A stretch of DNA of 64,000 nucleotides from assembly GCA_016716265.1 (NCBI GenBank), contig JADJWQ010000002.1:209001-273000 (forward strand), written 5' to 3'. The notes under the pieces were generated by a model. The model saw nothing but the letters and a program-made list of their open reading frames with translations. It was not told the origin of the DNA and did no database searches. Below, piece after piece: positions 41,732 through 50,238 of this stretch. The stretch comes from Planctomycetota bacterium. Its GTDB lineage: Bacteria; Planctomycetota; UBA1135; UBA2386. How positions within the stretch are numbered: the first letter of the stretch is position 1; every line of letters begins with the position of its first letter. The position numbers and the translations under genes are program-made.

Positions 41732-42799
41732 ATGATCGCGCCCATGGGCCCCCTCGAGTTCCCGGCCTGGGACCCGGTGCTGATCCCGTTGCCAGGACCC
41801 GTCGACGTGCGGTGGTACGGGCTCATGTACATCGTCGGTTTCGTCGCCGGGCAGCGGATCCTGACGCGACTCGCGCGGGCGGGCTTCCTGCCGGTCGCAC
41901 CGGAGAAGGTCACCGACCTGGTGTTCTACTCGGTGATCGGCACGATCCTCGGGGGCCGGCTCGGCTATGCGATCTTCTATCAGCAGGCGCTGTTCGACCC
42001 GCTGAAGCTGCTGCGTATCTGGGAGGGTGGGCTCGCGTTCCACGGCGGCCTGATCGGCGTGATCCTCGCGCTCTGGCTGTTCGCGCGGCGCAACGGGGTG
42101 CCGGCCGGGCGGGTGCTCGACGCCGCCGCGCTCGCCGTCACGCCCGGCATCCTGGCCGTGCGCATCGCGAACTTCGTCAATGGTGAGCTGTACGGGCGGG
42201 TGACGAGCGCCGACACCCCGTTCGCGATGCAGTTCCCGACCGACGAGCGGATCGCCGGACGAATGGGGCTCGGTGTGATCAAGGAGCTCGGTGGCGCGAA
42301 GCGTGCCGACGAGCTGATGATCCAATACGCGTACGGCAAGGTGGACTTCGAGCGCGTGCTCGAGCATCTGCCGCGATTGTCGCCCGGCCAGGTATCGGGT
42401 CGCGAGGCGCTGCCGCCGGACGTCGAGATGCTGCGCGGGATCCGCTGGGATGACGTCCGGCAGTTCGCGCCGTTCCGGCATCCGTCGCAGCTCTACGAGG
42501 GGCTCGGCGAGGGGCTGCTGCTCGGCGTCGCGCTGTGGCTGATCTACCGCGCGACGCGCCGCCGGCCGCTGCGACCGTGGACCTACGGCGGGATGTTCCT
42601 GCTCGGCTACGGCATCGTCCGCTCGCTGCTCGAGAACCTGCGGCAGCCGGACGCGCAGTTCGTCGATGCCGCGCACCCGAGCGGCACCGTGTTCCTCGGG
42701 CTGACGATGGGGCAGACGCTGAGCAGCGCGATGATCGCGCTCGGGCTGTTCCTGGTGGTCCGGGGGGTGTTCTCGAGGAGGAAGGAGTCGGCACCGTGA
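41732..42799 (+). CDS. lgt: Prolipoprotein diacylglyceryl transferase
   Basis: The 355-residue membrane protein has the Lgt order. VRWYGLMYIVGFVAGQRIL (TM, contains the conserved R-W-Y) is followed by VIGTILGGRLGYAIFYQ, LRIWEGGLAFHGGLIGVIL with the His-Gly-Gly motif, ILAVRIANFVNGELYGRV (the Lgt signature RxxNFxNGExxGR), RHPSQLYEGLGEGLLLGV (HPxQLYE), and GGMFLLGYGIVRSLLENLRQPD. Lgt moves diacylglyceryl from phosphatidylglycerol to the lipobox Cys, in line with the lipoproteins here. A hydrophilic insert of about 60 residues (170-230) lies before HPSQLYE. ATG 41744 is an alternative start. The stop overlaps the pyrC start by 4 bases. Confidence 0.95.
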   Translation: MIAPMGPLEFPAWDPVLIPLPGPVDVRWYGLMYIVGFVAGQRILTRLARAGFLPVAPEKVTDLVFYSVIGTILGGRLGYAIFYQQALFDPLKLLRIWEGGLAFHGGLIGVILALWLFARRNGVPAGRVLDAAALAVTPGILAVRIANFVNGELYGRVTSADTPFAMQFPTDERIAGRMGLGVIKELGGAKRADELMIQYAYGKVDFERVLEHLPRLSPGQVSGREALPPDVEMLRGIRWDDVRQFAPFRHPSQLYEGLGEGLLLGVALWLIYRATRRRPLRPWTYGGMFLLGYGIVRSLLENLRQPDAQFVDAAHPSGTVFLGLTMGQTLSSAMIALGLFLVVRGVFSRRKESAP

Positions 42800-44142
42800 G
42801 TCTGACTGCGGGTGGGGGAGCGGACCTGTGGGTCCGGCGCGCCAAGGTGGTCGGGGAGCGCGACGTCGTCGAACAGGACGTGCTGATCCTCGACGGAAGG
42901 GTCCAGCAGGTCGCCCGGCGGGTCGCGGCCCCGGATGGCATCCCGGAGCTGCGCGCGCGCGGCCGGCTGGTGTTCCCGGGTCTGATCGATACGCAGGTGC
43001 ACTTCCGGGAGCCGGGGCTCGAGCACAAGGAGGACCTCGCCTCGGGGAGCCTCGCCGCCGTCACCGGTGGCATCACGGCGTTCTGCGAGATGCCGAACAC
43101 CGATCCGCCGACGACCGATCCCGCGCGGCTCGTGGACAAGCTGCAGCGCGCCCACGGCCGGAGCTGGGCCGACCACGCGTTCTTCCTGGGGGCGACGGCC
43201 GACAATGCGGACCGGCTCGGCGACTGGGAGTGGCTCCCCGGCTGCGCCGGCATCAAGGTCTTCATGGGTAGCTCGACCGGCAATCTGCTGGTGCCGGACG
43301 ACGCGACGCTGGAGCGCGTGCTGCGCAGCGGCACGCGTCGCGTCGCGGTGCACTCCGAGGACGAGCCGCGGCTGCGCGAGCGGTACGGGCAGCTCCGCGG
43401 CGGCGAGAGCGTGGCGCTGCACCCGGACGTGCGCGACGTCGAGAGCGCGCTGCGCGCGACCCGGCGACTGCTCGACCTCGCCGAGAAGACCGGCCGCAAG
43501 GTGCACCTGCTGCACGTCAGCACGGCGGAGGAGCTCGACCTCGTGCGCGAGCGGGACCTCGGCGAGCTGGTCACGGTCGAGGCCACCCCGAACCACCTGT
43601 TCCTGGCGGCGCCGTACTGCTACGAGCGGCACGGCAGCCTCGCACAGATGAACCCGCCGGTGCGCGACCTCCGTCACCAGGACGCGCTGCGACGGGCGGT
43701 CGCCGAGGGCCTCGTCGCCTGCATCGGCAGCGACCACGCGCCGCACACCCTCGACGAGAAGGCGCGCGAGTATCCGCGCAGCCCGAGCGGCATCCCCGGC
43801 GTGCAGACGACGCTGCCGCTGCTGCTGACCGCGGTCCGGGACGGCTGGCTGACCTACCCGGACATCGTGCGCCTGCTGTGCACGGGGCCGGCCCGCGTCT
43901 ACGGCTTCGAGGGCAAGGGCACGCTCGAGCCGGGCAGCGACGGCGACCTGGTGATCGTCGACCCGCGGATGACGGACCCGCTGCCGGCCGACTGGCTGCG
44001 CTCGCGGGCCGGCTTCAGCCCCTTCGTCGGCACCCCGCTGGCGGGCCTCCCGGTCGTCACGGTGGTCCGCGGTCACGTCGTCTCGCAGGACGGCGAGTCG
44101 GTCGGGGCGCCGATCGGACGGCCGCTCCGCTACCGCGCCTGA
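42796..44142 (+). CDS. pyrC: Dihydroorotase (class I type)
   Basis: The GTG start at 42796 overlaps the lgt stop (GTGA); a GGAG ribosome site lies 7 bases upstream. The 448-residue protein is an amidohydrolase: VFPGLIDTQVHFREPGLEHKEDLASGS (DxHxHxR-type metal site, here D-T-Q-V-H-F-R with His at the second position), GGITAFCEMPNTDPPTT (dihydroorotase signature), IKVFMGSSTGN (carboxylated Lys region), HSEDE, VHLLHVSTAEE, CIGSDHAPHTLDEK (Asp) and GIPGVQTTLPLLL. It catalyses the third step of pyrimidine synthesis. The first His of the classic DxHxH reads Gln (D-T-Q-V-H), a change worth noting although some dihydroorotase-like proteins carry it. Pairing with lgt is probably organisational. Confidence 0.9.
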   Translation: MSLTAGGGADLWVRRAKVVGERDVVEQDVLILDGRVQQVARRVAAPDGIPELRARGRLVFPGLIDTQVHFREPGLEHKEDLASGSLAAVTGGITAFCEMPNTDPPTTDPARLVDKLQRAHGRSWADHAFFLGATADNADRLGDWEWLPGCAGIKVFMGSSTGNLLVPDDATLERVLRSGTRRVAVHSEDEPRLRERYGQLRGGESVALHPDVRDVESALRATRRLLDLAEKTGRKVHLLHVSTAEELDLVRERDLGELVTVEATPNHLFLAAPYCYERHGSLAQMNPPVRDLRHQDALRRAVAEGLVACIGSDHAPHTLDEKAREYPRSPSGIPGVQTTLPLLLTAVRDGWLTYPDIVRLLCTGPARVYGFEGKGTLEPGSDGDLVIVDPRMTDPLPADWLRSRAGFSPFVGTPLAGLPVVTVVRGHVVSQDGESVGAPIGRPLRYRA

Positions 44143-44253
44143 GCGGCCGGGGACAGCGGGGGTCGCCACCGGATTCCCGCCGGCCGACTCTTGCGGCCGC
44201 CCGGGCGCCCGGTATCGTGCTCGGCCCTCCACCTGCAGCCGAGGAATCGACCG

Positions 44254-44580
44254 ATGGCCCGAGTCTGTGCAGTCACCGGCCGACGCACGCGCGTCGGCAA
44301 CCGCGTCGCCCGCCGCGGTCTCGCCAAGAAGCAGGGCGGCGTCGGCCGTCGCGTCACCGGCCGCTCGAAGCGCAAGTTCAAGCCGAACATCCAGACCGTC
44401 CGCGTGCTGACGCCGGACGGCACCGTGCTGCGCCTCAAGCTGTCGACCCGCGCGATCAAGTCGGGCGTGGTCACGCTCGAGAAGGGCGACCACACGGTCA
44501 GCTTCCCGCTCGTGCGCGCCCTGCGCGGCCGCAACCGCGAGTTCACGAAGGCGCAGTCGAGCGGCGCGAGCCAGGGCTGA
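44254..44580 (+). CDS. rpmB: 50S ribosomal protein L28
   Basis: The start MARVCAVTGRRTRVGNRVARRGLAKKQGG is the typical L28 N-terminus (CxVTGK...GNxVSHA variant), preceded by a GAGGA ribosome site. FKPNIQTVRVLTPDGTVLRLKLSTRAIKSG is the conserved core (PNLQxVR, KVSTRxLKxG). The 108-residue form is longer than the 78 residues of E. coli because of a C-terminal tail. The CxxC zinc pair found in some L28 paralogues is not present (one Cys). Confidence 0.93.
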   Translation: MARVCAVTGRRTRVGNRVARRGLAKKQGGVGRRVTGRSKRKFKPNIQTVRVLTPDGTVLRLKLSTRAIKSGVVTLEKGDHTVSFPLVRALRGRNREFTKAQSSGASQG

Positions 44581-44651
44581 GCCTCGCGACGGTCGTGGCG
44601 CCCGCTACGCCTGGACCGCGCCGACCGACGCGCCTACGCTTCGTCCGACGA

Positions 44652-44725
<74 letters not shown>

Positions 44726-45028
44726 CTTGCAAGGCACTGTCGATCGCGCGTTTGCGCGAACCTGCTCCGAGGCGAGCAGCGCGACACCACGGTTGTTGAC
44801 GGGTTCGCACCTGCAGGTGGTCGCGTTGACTTCGAGTTGCAGGCGGAGCGGTGGGGCACGGAAGCCTCGGCTCCGAGTCAACGCGGTCAGGGGCGCCCGC
44901 TGCGTCTACGCGAACTTCGGCGGGGAGCGTCGGACCTACGGGCGGTTCGGCAGCGAGGCGAAGCGTGCCTTCGCTGCCGACCCGGCGCTGTGGATCCTGC
45001 GCGGCGCTTCGCTGAGCCCGCGCGCCGC
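44726..45028. other. Non-coding stretch after tRNA-Arg
   Basis: There are 303 bases between the tRNA and the 3' end of the broken kinase gene. A short hairpin CGCGC-TTT-GCGCG lies near 44745-44760 and a CTGCTC...GAGCAG hairpin near 44761-44780; either could end tRNA transcription. No second copy of the tRNA 3' end (an att site) was found in the rest of the window by eye. Confidence 0.4.
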
Positions 45029-47447
45029 CTACTCCTTCGCAAGGCGCAGGCGCAGGTCCGCGGCGAGCTTCTCGCCGCGCGCCGGGATCGTCGCGCAGTC
45101 CGCGAGCAGCGCAAGGTGCGCTTGCCGACCGGCGTCGACCGCACCGCCGGCGATCGCGGCGAGGCCGGCCTCGAACCGGACGACGATCGCCGCGTCGAGG
45201 GACGCGGGCGGCACTGCGCCAAGCGTGGCGACGGCGTCGAGTGCAGGGCGAGACGCTCGGCCGCCTCGGCGTGCCGGCCCGCGAGACGCAACGCGCGCGC
45301 GAGCCAACCGAGGCTCGACAGCCGCTGCGGATGCCGCACCGACAGACGGGCGGCGAAGTGATCTGCCGCGGCCTCGAGGTTCGGCACGGCCGCGGCCGGG
45401 TCCCCAGCGGCGAGTTGGATCGCACCGAGGTTCGCCTCGATCGCGGCGATGCGGGGGTGATCCGGAGCGAGGAGCCGGGCGGCGGATGCGCGTGCGCGCT
45501 GGAGTTCGTCGATCGCCGCCGCCCAGTCCGCCTTGCGCGCCAGCACGACGCCGAGGTTCAACCGCAGAGCGAGCGTCGACCCGTCGTGGGGGCGCGCCGT
45601 GTCGTTCCGGCGTGCCAGTGTCGCACGGGCCAGCTCGATCCCGTCGTCGCTGCCGGCGGCGAGCGCGCACTGCGCGAGGTCGATCGCCGACTCGAACGTC
45701 TCGTCGGCGTCGTCGCCGAACGCGATGCGGCGGCGTTGCAGCACGTCGACCGCGAGCTCGCGGGTGCGGTCGAACCGACGCTGCTCGAGGTCCAGCAACA
45801 CGCGCCGGCGCAGCATCGACAACAGGGTCAGGTCGGACGGCGGGAGCTCGGCCTCGGCGAGCGCGAGCCCACGTGCGAGCACCTCCTCGGCCTCGTCGTG
45901 ACGGCCGACGTTGCGCAGCACCTCGCTCAACGCGCCGTGCGCGAGGATCCCCTCTGGAGTCGACTCGAGGCCCGCTGCCGTCATCAGGTCGAGGGCCCGC
46001 CGGCACAGGACCTCGCTCGCCGGCCAGTCGCCGTTCGCGAACCGCACGGTCGCGAGGTAGTTCGCGGTCAGCGCGCGAGTGCGGAGCGGCAGCTCGTCGC
46101 GGGCGACTTCCGCTTCGAGCTCACGGCAGAACGCCGCGATCGACGCGTCGTCACCGCCGTCCTTGCCGATCGCGCGCGTGACCGTGGAGCGCAGTACCTC
46201 GACGACGCCGGCGACGGTCGCCTTCTCCTCCGCGAGCACGGCGGCTGCGCGCTCTGCGCGCTGGGCGTGCTCGTGTGCGTCGGCGGCGGAACGTCGCGCG
46301 CGGTCGAGCGCGATCAGGCTCACGACGAGGCTCGCGGCGAGGATCGACACGAAGGCCACCGCGGCGACGACCTTGCGGCGATGTCGGACGAGCAGCTTGC
46401 GGAGGCGGTACCCTCGCGACGGTGGCGCCGCGCTGATCGGTTGGCGGGTGCGGAACGCGCGCAGATCGGCGACGAGTTCGGCCGCGCTCGTGTAGCGCTC
46501 GTGTAGCGCTCGTCGCGCCCGGCGTGCGCGGCCTTCGCGACGATCCACTCGATCTCGGTCGCGTGAGTGCCGGTCGCGACGGGCCGGCACAACTCGTCGA
46601 GGATCTTGCCGAGTGCATAGATGTCGGTGCGCAGGTCGAGGTCGAGCACGCCGGCGCGCTGCTCCGGCGACATGTAGGCCTGCGTGCCGAGCACCATCCC
46701 CGCCTGTGTACGCTCCGCGTCCGCATCGTGATCCTGCGCACGCGCGATCCCGAAGTCGACGATCTTCGGTTTGCGGTCGCGACCGACGAGGACATTGCCG
46801 GGCTTCAGGTCGCGGTGGATCACGCCGCGTTGGTGTGCATGGTGGATCGCCTCGCCGACCGCGATCATCCACTCGACGCACGTGTCGAGGGACAGCCCGA
46901 ACACGCGGGCGCGCGCCGTGATCGGCAAGGCGTCGGCGAGATATTCGAGTGCGTACCAGGGCACTTCGAGCGCGAAAGGCCCGCTGTCGATCGCCTCGAG
47001 TCCGGCAGCGTGGACCTTCGCGATGCCGACGTGATCGAGGCGGGCGAGGACCTCGGCCTCGAGACGAAAGCGCCGGAGTGTGCCACCGACACAGAGCTCC
47101 GGGCGCAGGATCTTCAGCGCGACGGCGCGCCGCGGCGCGAGCTGTTCGACCTCGTAGACCGCGCCCATGCCGCCCTGCGCGAGGAACCGCACGATCCGGA
47201 AGCCCGCGATGCTGCTGCCGGCGTCGAGGCGCAGCCACCGCGCCGCGCCGAGCGGCGACGTCGGTGGTGGTTCGATGGCGGGCAACACCTCGCTCGTGTC
47301 GGCGTCGAGCAGCCGCCGCACCGGGTCGGAGAGTTCGGGCCGCGTCGCAGCGAGCACCTCGAGGCGCCGCGCGCGCTCGGCCGGAGGGTGATCGCAGAGG
47401 TCCTCGAACGTCGCGCGGACCTCAGCCCACCCCGGTCCGCCGGTCAT
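45029..47447 (-). pseudogene. Ser/Thr protein kinase with TPR region, two frameshifts
   Basis: Read across frames, this is one protein of about 800 residues. The kinase domain has FLAQGGMGAVYE (P-loop), VALKIL (Lys), VIHRDLKPGN, VDFGIAR and GTQAYMSPEQ, so all catalytic residues are present. It is followed by a membrane segment (VVAAVAFVSILAASLVVSLIAL) and TPR-like repeats (LNLGVVLARKADWAAAIDELQRA, IEANLGAIQLAAGDPAAAVPNLEAAADHF). The frame breaks at 46490-46511, where an 11-bp unit is tandemly duplicated; removing one copy restores DERYTSAAELVADL. A second break lies near 45241, where a single missing base would join AERLAL to LDAVATLGAV. The true end is the stop at 45029. The ATG at 47447 overlaps the stop of the upstream sigma-factor gene (ATGA), a typical planctomycete sigma/kinase pair. 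Sequencing error is possible. Confidence 0.8.
46490..46511. repeat. 11-bp tandem duplication causing a frameshift in the kinase gene
   Basis: GTGTAGCGCTC occurs twice in immediate succession (46490-46500 and 46501-46511). On the minus strand this turns GAC GAG CGC TAC ACG AGC GCG GCC into a frame reading ATRARPNSS. Deleting either copy restores a continuous kinase-to-TPR reading frame. Confidence 0.9.
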
Positions 47448-48010
47448 GGGGAGCCCGCGTCCGGAGTGGCGAGGCTGCTGCGCAGCCACGCGCGCGCCGT
47501 GCGCCAGCCGCGTTCGACCGTGCGGGTGGAAACGTCGAGCGAGAGTGCGGCCTCGGCGACCGTGAGTCCGGCGAAGAAGAGCAGTTCCACGATGGTGACG
47601 AGTTCGGGATCGGTCGCGGCGAGGCGCGCGAGCGCCGCCTCGAGGTCGAGGATGTCGACCTGCTCGCGACTCTCGGCGAGGAGCGAAGACGTCAATTCGA
47701 CGCGGAGACCGCCATCGCGCTTGCGCGCCGACCGCCGTCGCGCGTGATCGACCAACACCGAACGCATCGTGCGCGCCGCGAGTGCGAGCCACTCGCCGCG
47801 GCTGCGGTCGTCGCGCGCCTCGAGGTTCGCGATCCGCAGCCACGCTTCGTGCAGCAGCGCGGTGGGTTGCAGTGTGTGGTGATCGCTCCGGGCGCCGAGT
47901 TGCCGGGCGGCGAGGTCGTGGAGGCTCGCATACAGCGCGGTGTCGAGGCCTCGGTGCGGTGGCTCGGCGTCGGACCGTCCTGCCCGTTCGTTGCTCATCG
48001 GCGACGGCAT
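47444..48010 (-). CDS. ECF-type RNA polymerase sigma factor (planctomycete PF07638 type)
   Basis: The 188-residue protein has the layout of the sigma70_ECF family expanded in planctomycetes. Region 2 is AALLHEAWLRIANLEARDDRSRGEWLALAARTMRSVLVDHARRRSARKRDGG in pattern; region 4 has ELVTIVELLFFAGLTVAEAALSLDVSTRTVERGWRTARAWL, including the helix-turn-helix. There is no anti-sigma gene; instead the stop overlaps the start of the kinase gene by 4 bp, so control through the kinase is inferred. With the kinase frameshifted, this sigma factor may have lost its regulator. M5 (47998) is an alternative start. Confidence 0.88.
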   Translation of the reverse strand: MPSPMSNERAGRSDAEPPHRGLDTALYASLHDLAARQLGARSDHHTLQPTALLHEAWLRIANLEARDDRSRGEWLALAARTMRSVLVDHARRRSARKRDGGLRVELTSSLLAESREQVDILDLEAALARLAATDPELVTIVELLFFAGLTVAEAALSLDVSTRTVERGWRTARAWLRSSLATPDAGSP

Positions 48011-48197
48011 TCTGCCGTGGCGGCGGGGTGGGCGCTAAGCCCCGGTTGCGGATGGATCCGGCCGGCGCGACCGGAAGATCGCGACGTCGTGCGCGCCGAG
48101 GTCGAGCCCGGTCCGCGCGGTGGGGTGTCCGAGCCCCGCGCAGAACTTGTCGGTGCGCTGCCGGGGATCGCGTCTTCCCGACGGAGCCGAGCCAGCC

Positions 48198-49292
48198 ATG
48201 AACCGCACCTCGCCCACGATCCTGGTCGCCGCCTTCGCGGTCGGCCTCTCTACGTCCGTTCGGGCGCAGGCCGGGCCGACCAGCCCGGGGCACTTCGCGA
48301 GTGTCGAGGCGCCGCTCTCGTCGACGTTACCGCTCGCGCACGCGCAGCAGGTCCTGCGAATACAGCAGATCCACGACGACCTGCCGTTCCGCCCGCGGCT
48401 CGTCCGCGGACTCGCATTCCGCCGCAACTCGGCGACGGCGACGTTCGCGGGATTCGCCGCCGATCTCGACCTCACGATGTCGAGCCCGGCACGGAGTTCG
48501 GCGACGCCGAGCAACGTGTTCGCGGACAACCACGGCGCGAATCCGATCCTGGTCGTCGCGCGCCGGACGATCCAGTTCGCCGGGACGCAGGCGCCGCGGA
48601 CGATGCCGGCGCCGTTCGACTACGTGATCCCGTTCGATGTGCCGTACTCGGTCAGCCTCGCCGCGTGCTGGGACGTGCGCGTCTACGCCCACGGCAGCAC
48701 GAACGCCGAGTTCGACGCGGTGCAGTCACCGGGTGGCGACCCGAATCCGGACAGCGGCTTCCACCGATTCGGGGTCGGGTGCCGGGCGAGCGGGGCAGGC
48801 CAACCGATGGCGATCAGCGGGACCTCCTCCGGCGACTGGTCGCTCGGCACGTTCACGATGCGCGTCTCGAGTCAGAACGGCCTCGCCAACACACCGCACG
48901 TCGCGACGTTGGGCTTCGACTCCGAGCAGTGGGGGCAGACGCCGTTGCCGTTCCTGCTGCCGGGATCGCTGGGCGCCCCGTCCGGAGCGTGCTTCATCGA
49001 GACCGACATCCTCGACACGCTCGCCGGAACGAGCAACGGCGTCGGTACTTTCGCCAAGACGTTCGGACTGACGCTGACTCCGGCGCAGCACGGCCTGCGG
49101 GTGTTCAGTCAGGTCGTCGCGCTCGATACGAACGCGAACTCGCTGGGGCTCGTCGTCTCCAACGCCAGCGTGCGGCAGTTCGTCGCGCCGTTCGCCCGTC
49201 CGCCGGTCGCGCAGATCGCGGTGCTCGGCAGCCAATCGGCGACCGGCACCGCGACGGCGGGTGTCGGTGTGATCACGCGCTTCGTCGAATGA
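48198..49292 (+). CDS. Secreted protein of a local paralogue family (copy 1)
   Basis: The ATG at 48198 gives MNRTSPTILVAAFAVGLSTSVRAQA, a signal peptide cleaved after RAQ; the frame runs upstream but is not plausible. The mature protein (about 340 residues) is Ser/Thr/Ala/Gly-rich and beta-predicted: GHFASVEAPLSSTLPLAHAQQVLRIQQIHDDL, RPRLVRGLAFRRNSATATF, MPAPFDYVIPFDVPYSVS, LRVFSQVVALDTNANSLGLVVSNA. The segments PAPFDYVIPFDVPY and FSQVVALDTNANSLGLVVSN correspond to PAPFDFVMLYDAPY and VTQLLALDAGRPGIPVVLSN in the protein at 50239-51315. No enzymatic motif is seen. It diverges from the sigma-factor gene across 187 bp. Confidence 0.75.
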   Translation: MNRTSPTILVAAFAVGLSTSVRAQAGPTSPGHFASVEAPLSSTLPLAHAQQVLRIQQIHDDLPFRPRLVRGLAFRRNSATATFAGFAADLDLTMSSPARSSATPSNVFADNHGANPILVVARRTIQFAGTQAPRTMPAPFDYVIPFDVPYSVSLAACWDVRVYAHGSTNAEFDAVQSPGGDPNPDSGFHRFGVGCRASGAGQPMAISGTSSGDWSLGTFTMRVSSQNGLANTPHVATLGFDSEQWGQTPLPFLLPGSLGAPSGACFIETDILDTLAGTSNGVGTFAKTFGLTLTPAQHGLRVFSQVVALDTNANSLGLVVSNASVRQFVAPFARPPVAQIAVLGSQSATGTATAGVGVITRFVE

Positions 49293-49409
49293 GCGACCGC
49301 GGCGCGGCGCCGGCCACCGTCACGGCCGGCACGCGACCACGTACGCCTGGCTCGGCAGTAGCTCGCCGGTGGCACCGAGCGGGACTCCCTGAGCGAACAA
49401 GTCGAACGC

Positions 49410-49598
49410 GCCGACCACCGCTGCAGCGAGCTGCCCGCCGTACTTCCGCGCGAGCTCCCGCAGGCGGTGACCCGCACTCGGCGGGCCCGCGAGCACCGGC
49501 TCGTGCTCGAGGTACCGCCCGAGCCCCATGTCGAGCGCGGTCGCCGAGTCGTAGCGCCGCTCGGGCTCCTTCGCGATTGCCTCGAGCACGAGCCGGCA
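49410..49598 (-). pseudogene. Fragment of a Ser/Thr kinase (end of catalytic domain and juxtamembrane part)
   Basis: On the minus strand, CRLVLEAIAKEPERRYDSATALDMGLGRYLEHEPVLAGPPSAGHRLRELARKYGGQLAAAVV corresponds to the distal kinase lobe and the linker found in kinases such as the one at 60110 (LEKALAKEPRSRFSTALELAEELGRVRRHEPV). There is no upstream catalytic part and no start codon in context, so this is a remnant. The fragment ends within about 15 bp of a secreted-protein fragment on the opposite strand, marking a rearrangement junction. Confidence 0.65.
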
Positions 49599-49611
49599 AC
49601 TACCTGCGTTC

Positions 49612-50089
49612 GCGCAGACGCTCCAGGTCGAGAACTCCGGACCGGGCCTGCCGCGGCAGGGAATGCGCCTCCGCATCGCCGCAGCCTTCGCCCCGCCGAA
49701 CGCGCCGGTGTCGCTCGACATCGACGTCGCGGATGCGCAGCTCTCGATTCCGGGACTCCGCAGCATGCTCCACGCGCTGCCCACGATCGAGCTCGTCTTC
49801 GATCAGTCGACCGCAGCCGGTGTGCTTCCCGAGGCTTCGCTCTCTTCTCCATACGTCGCCTCGCTCGTCGGCCTCGCTCTGGTGACGCAGTTGCTCGCGA
49901 TCGACATCCGTCAGCCCGGCATCCCGGCATCCCGGCATCTCGGTCGTGGTGTCGAGCAGTCGACAGGCGATGTTCACGGCCGACCCCGACGGTCTCGGAG
50001 TGGTGTGCGCGTGCGGTGCTCTCCCCAAGCCGGCCTCCGACGGCACGCTGCACTTCGGCGGCGGTGTCGCGATGCAGCTCGGCATCTGA
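49612..50089 (+). pseudogene. 3' fragment of a secreted paralogue (copy 2), frameshifted
   Basis: The region encodes the C-terminal ~150 residues of the family seen complete at 50239-51315: VENSGPGLPRQGMRLRIAA matches ENNGPGWRDHGMRMRYSA, DIDVADAQLSIPGLRSMLHALPTIEL matches LDFSNANLSIPGLCTTLNALPTISL, and ALVTQLLAIDIRQPGI matches TFVTQLLALDAGRPGI. The frame then changes at a repeated ATCCCGGC unit (49921-49936) and resumes as GISVVVSSRQAMFTADPDG, ending FGGGVAMQLGI before a TGA at 50087. The 5' two thirds of the gene are missing. Confidence 0.75.
49921..49936. repeat. Two tandem 8-bp units causing a frameshift
   Basis: ATCCCGGC occurs twice in a row after CAGCCCGGC. Removing both copies (16 bp) joins RQPG directly to ISVVVSS, as in the intact paralogue (RPGIPVVLSNG). 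This is a second example of short tandem insertion breaking a frame in this region. Confidence 0.75.
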
Positions 50090-50238
50090 TCGACCGTCAG
50101 CGCCACCGGGAGTCTCGTCGACGAGGCGACGCGGGTTCGCGCGACGGCAAATTGGCGGTCTCGGATCGCACCCTGCGTCCTTGAGTCACGCCGGGCGGCA
50201 GTTCTGCCGCCGACCTTCACCTGATCCGAGCTGTCGCC

